Shown piece after piece: positions 6,515 to 7,279 of a stretch of DNA of 7,279 nucleotides. This stretch comes from an uncultured Clostridia bacterium (GTDB lineage Bacteria > Bacillota > Clostridia > Oscillospirales > CAG-272): NCBI GenBank assembly GCA_946404295.1, contig CAMJDE010000091.1:1-7279 (forward strand), read 5' to 3'. The position numbers and the translations under genes were made by a program. The notes under the pieces were generated by a model. That model worked only from the letters and a program-made list of their open reading frames with translations. It was not told the DNA's origin and made no database searches. Position 1 is the first letter of the stretch. Each line of letters starts with the position of its first letter.

Positions 6515-6554
6515 AACGAAAACGCCCCCGACGACCGTCGGGGGCGTTTCCGTT
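6515..6554. terminator. Hairpin after SGNH copy 3, possibly bidirectional
   Basis: A 13-bp stem, AAACGCCCCCGAC (6520-6532) with GTCGGGGGCGTTT (6537-6549) and loop GACC, is extended by 4 more pairs (AACG with CGTT) after one mismatch. No strong T run follows on the plus strand (TCCGTTAG), so termination there may be weak. On the minus strand the A-rich left side supplies T-rich bases, which could stop transcripts coming from the tRNA side. Confidence 0.65.
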
Positions 6555-6611
6555 AGAGGAAAGAAACAGAAAGCCGAGAGAGTATTCTAATGTGAAAAAT
6601 GAAACCGAAGA

Positions 6612-6631
6612 GCGGAGAGAGTGAGATTCGA
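6612..6631 (-). repeat. Exact 20-bp copy of the tRNA-Ser 3' end (att-like direct repeat)
   Basis: These 20 bases are identical to 6821-6840, which encode the first base of CCA, the discriminator base, the 3' acceptor strand and the 3' side of the T arm. The two copies are in the same orientation, 209 bases apart. After a 28-base hairpin insertion the next six bases (ACTCAC, 6660-6665) again match the tRNA T stem. This may be an attachment-site scar or the remnant of a second tRNA-Ser gene. No integrase is in the window. Confidence 0.75.
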
Positions 6632-6632
6632 C

Positions 6633-6658
6633 GCGCCCTTGCCCTCCGGGCAAGGCGC
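6633..6658. repeat. Inverted repeat A, inserted in the tRNA-like remnant
   Basis: GCGCCCTTGCCC pairs with GGGCAAGGCGC around a TCC loop, with one bulged C. It lies exactly between the two parts of a T-arm-like sequence (GTGAGATTCGA before, ACTCAC after). Its CCTCCGG apex is shared with inverted repeat C. Confidence 0.7.
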
Positions 6659-6666
6659 TACTCACC

Positions 6667-6717
6667 CCGTCCCGCCCAACAATAACAAAGGGGCATCTGT
6701 ATTGGATGGCGGGACGG
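6667..6717. repeat. Inverted repeat B with 31-base loop
   Basis: CCGTCCCGCC (6667-6676) is perfectly complementary to GGCGGGACGG (6708-6717). The 31 bases between are AT-richer than the arms. The two arms could be the ends of a small element or one large stem-loop. Confidence 0.6.
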
Positions 6718-6720
6718 TAG

Positions 6721-6747
6721 AGTTTTTGTGCCTCCGGCGCAAAAACT
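6721..6747. repeat. Inverted repeat C
   Basis: AGTTTTTGTGCC (6721-6732) pairs with GGCGCAAAAACT (6736-6747) around a TCC loop: 12 pairs including one T-G. The pairing is complete only for plus-strand RNA; on the minus strand that pair becomes A-C. The apex CCTCCGG repeats that of inverted repeat A. Confidence 0.65.
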
Positions 6748-6770
6748 CGGTGAGTGCGAAATCGAGCGAA

Positions 6771-6827
6771 TCTCCGTCACAAAAGGGGCGCATCGCCTTG
6801 CGGCGTGCGCCCCTTTTGTGGCGGAGA
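6771..6827 (-). terminator. Long hairpin abutting the tRNA 3' end, probable tRNA terminator
   Basis: A core stem of 15 perfect pairs (6778-6792 with 6806-6820) plus an inner 4-bp stem closed by a GCAA loop on the minus strand. Read on the minus strand it has the form AAAAGGGGCGC, loop, GCGCCCCTTTT, typical of an intrinsic terminator. The arms extend a further 7 bases into the tRNA acceptor sequence with one mismatch, so the hairpin overlaps the CCA and acceptor strand of tRNA-Ser. Confidence 0.7.
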
Positions 6828-6910
6828 GAGTGAGATTCGAACTCACGGAACGGTATTAGCGTTCACACGATTTCCAGTCGTGCGCCTTAGACCAGCTCAG
6901 CCATCTCTCC
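6819..6910 (-). tRNA. tRNA-Ser (anticodon GGA), CCA encoded
   Basis: Reads serine codons UCC and UCU. The full cloverleaf can be drawn: acceptor GGAGAGA (6910-6904) with TCTCTCC (6829-6823), D arm beginning GCTGAGC, anticodon stem CACGA/TCGTG with loop CTGGAAA and anticodon GGA (6875-6873). The long class II variable arm GAACG/CGTTC is typical of serine tRNAs, and the T arm is GTGAG-TTCGAAT-CTCAC. The discriminator base G (6822) is followed by an encoded CCA (6821-6819). The length of 92 bases with CCA is normal for tRNA-Ser. It is transcribed alone from its own promoter. Confidence 0.97.
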
Positions 6911-6922
6911 GTTTGCCCTGAA

Positions 6923-6951
6923 ATTATAACATATTGCGCCGCTTTTGTCAA
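6923..6951 (-). promoter_or_regulatory. Consensus promoter of tRNA-Ser
   Basis: On the minus strand a perfect TTGACA (6951-6946), a 17-base spacer and a perfect TATAAT (6928-6923) lie just upstream of the tRNA 5' end at 6910, so transcription should begin only a few bases before the mature tRNA. Confidence 0.92.
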
Positions 6952-7075
6952 CGGTTATTTCAAAAAACCTTTGCTTTTTCCTGCGGGAGTTTCATTCCGA
7001 CGGGAACGACACAGACGTGTCGACGGGCGGCTGCTCCGGGGGATCGGGGAGAAAGGGTGAACAACCGTTCCCAAA

Positions 7076-7107
7076 CGAAAAAAGAGCGGACGTCCGCTCT
7101 TTTTTCG
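7076..7107. terminator. 32-bp perfect palindrome, terminator of the last minus-strand gene
   Basis: CGAAAAAAGAGCGGAC is followed directly by its exact reverse complement. As RNA it gives a GAGCGG/CCGCTC stem flanked by A6 and T6 runs, the form of a bidirectional intrinsic terminator. It lies 11 bases beyond the stop codon of the minus-strand gene at 7119. No plus-strand gene that it could end is visible in 6952-7075; that stretch holds only a small CGACAC/GTGTCG hairpin at 7007-7022. Confidence 0.85.
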
Positions 7108-7118
7108 GGGCTTCCCTT

Positions 7119-7279
7119 TCAGTCCGTGCCGTTTGAATCGAACCAGGAATCGTAGGTGCGCAGGAGCGCCAGGTTGTGCACGTTCTCGTGGTTCATCGCC
7201 AACGCCTCGAAATTGAAAGCCAAGGTCACGAGATCGTCGAGGTTGACAGTCGCGTAGAGGATGCGGTAGAGGAGAAGCG
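7119..7279 (-). CDS. C-terminal part of an unidentified protein (partial)
   Basis: An open frame enters from the right edge and ends at TGA (7121-7119), showing 52 residues and no start inside the window. The visible end begins LLLYRILYATVNLDDLV and closes with TYDSWFDSNGTD; I do not recognise the family. Support for a real gene: uninterrupted frame, G/C-ending codons like the neighbouring genes, a mixed hydrophobic and acidic composition typical of a helical soluble domain, and a strong terminator 11 bases past the stop. There is no evidence of a link to the tRNA gene, which has its own promoter downstream. Confidence 0.7.
   Translation of the reverse strand, partial: LLLYRILYATVNLDDLVTLAFNFEALAMNHENVHNLALLRTYDSWFDSNGTD

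Larger units (their letters stand above)
2525..6554 (+). repeat. Tandem array of three promoter-gene-terminator units
   Basis: Three head-to-tail paralogous units. The -35 boxes lie at 2525, 3860 and 5223, giving spacings of 1335 and 1363 bases. Each unit carries its own promoter, lipoprotein esterase gene and hairpin. Copies 2 and 3 are closest: promoters, spacers and signal-peptide regions are nearly identical. Intergenic sequence is shared too: a GCAAGAAAAAAGAGCAA stretch follows the hairpins of both copy 1 and copy 2. Copy 1 is the most diverged, with only the promoter hexamers conserved upstream. This indicates successive tandem duplication of a whole transcription unit. Confidence 0.9.
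6503..6818. other. Gene-free interval with hairpin mosaic between the esterase array and tRNA-Ser
   Basis: No credible gene is seen here on either strand; the short open frames lack good ribosome binding sites and run through inverted repeats. The stretch holds the copy 3 terminator, about 55 bases without visible structure (6555-6611), a 20-bp copy of the tRNA-Ser 3' end, and four inverted repeats packed one after another up to the CCA end of the tRNA gene. Confidence 0.7.

Noticed and set aside
6621..6846. Short open frames on both strands (plus 6621-6833, minus 6658-6846)
   Set aside because: They run through the hairpin mosaic and the tRNA gene and have no ribosome binding site or recognisable product.
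6934..7155. Overlapping 63- and 73-residue plus-strand frames
   Set aside because: They start within or beside the tRNA promoter, cross the palindromic terminator and oppose the partial minus-strand gene; composition does not look protein-like.
1..7279. CRISPR array, integrase, transposase or plasmid origin
   Set aside because: None is visible: no regularly spaced repeats of CRISPR type and no recombinase motifs in any convincing frame.

Overview
The window reads as a chromosomal segment of a GC-rich, fermentative Firmicute of the class Clostridia, probably an uncultured gut or rumen type. This placement is an inference from four things: the clostridial form of the aspartate kinase (about 438 residues, PSAPGKR loop), the L11 and L1 sequences, A/T-rich sigma-A type promoters standing out against GC-rich coding DNA, and lipoproteins resembling plant-polysaccharide esterases. 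No species can be named from the sequence alone.

Layout. (1) 1-1053, plus strand: the 3' end of rplK (ribosomal protein L11) and complete rplA (L1), closed by a UUCG-capped hairpin terminator. rplJ-rplL do not follow, although they do in many bacteria. (2) 1068-2465, minus strand: a monofunctional aspartate kinase with two C-terminal ACT domains. It has a GTG start and a perfect-consensus promoter (TTGACA, 17 bp, TATAAT), and it converges on rplA across the shared terminator. (3) 2505-6554, plus strand: three tandem paralogous units of about 1.33-1.36 kb. Each unit is promoter (TTTACA, 17 bp, TATAAT), lipoprotein gene, then a hairpin with an identical core. The proteins combine a lipoprotein signal peptide, a Thr/Glu/Pro linker, a beta domain and an SGNH hydrolase domain, an architecture like carbohydrate esterase family 2 (CE2). 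(4) 6503-6818: no gene, but a dense mosaic of inverted repeats that starts with an exact 20-bp copy of the 3' end of the neighbouring tRNA gene. (5) 6819-6951, minus strand: tRNA-Ser(GGA) with encoded CCA and another perfect-consensus promoter. (6) 7076-7279: a 32-bp perfect palindrome (terminator) and the 3' end of an unrecognised minus-strand gene that leaves the window.

How the parts work together. Regions 1, 2 and 5 are housekeeping functions with no visible link to each other. Region 3 is the accessory module: three anchored, cell-surface esterases, each with its own promoter and terminator, probably removing acetyl groups from polysaccharides. The second copy has lost the stop codon its sisters keep, so its reading frame runs through its own terminator hairpin and into the promoter of the third copy. 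The first 124 bases compared between copies 2 and 3 are identical although the enzymatic parts have diverged, which suggests gene conversion or a recent 5' exchange. These two points, and the tRNA-derived hairpin mosaic, are the most unusual features of the window.
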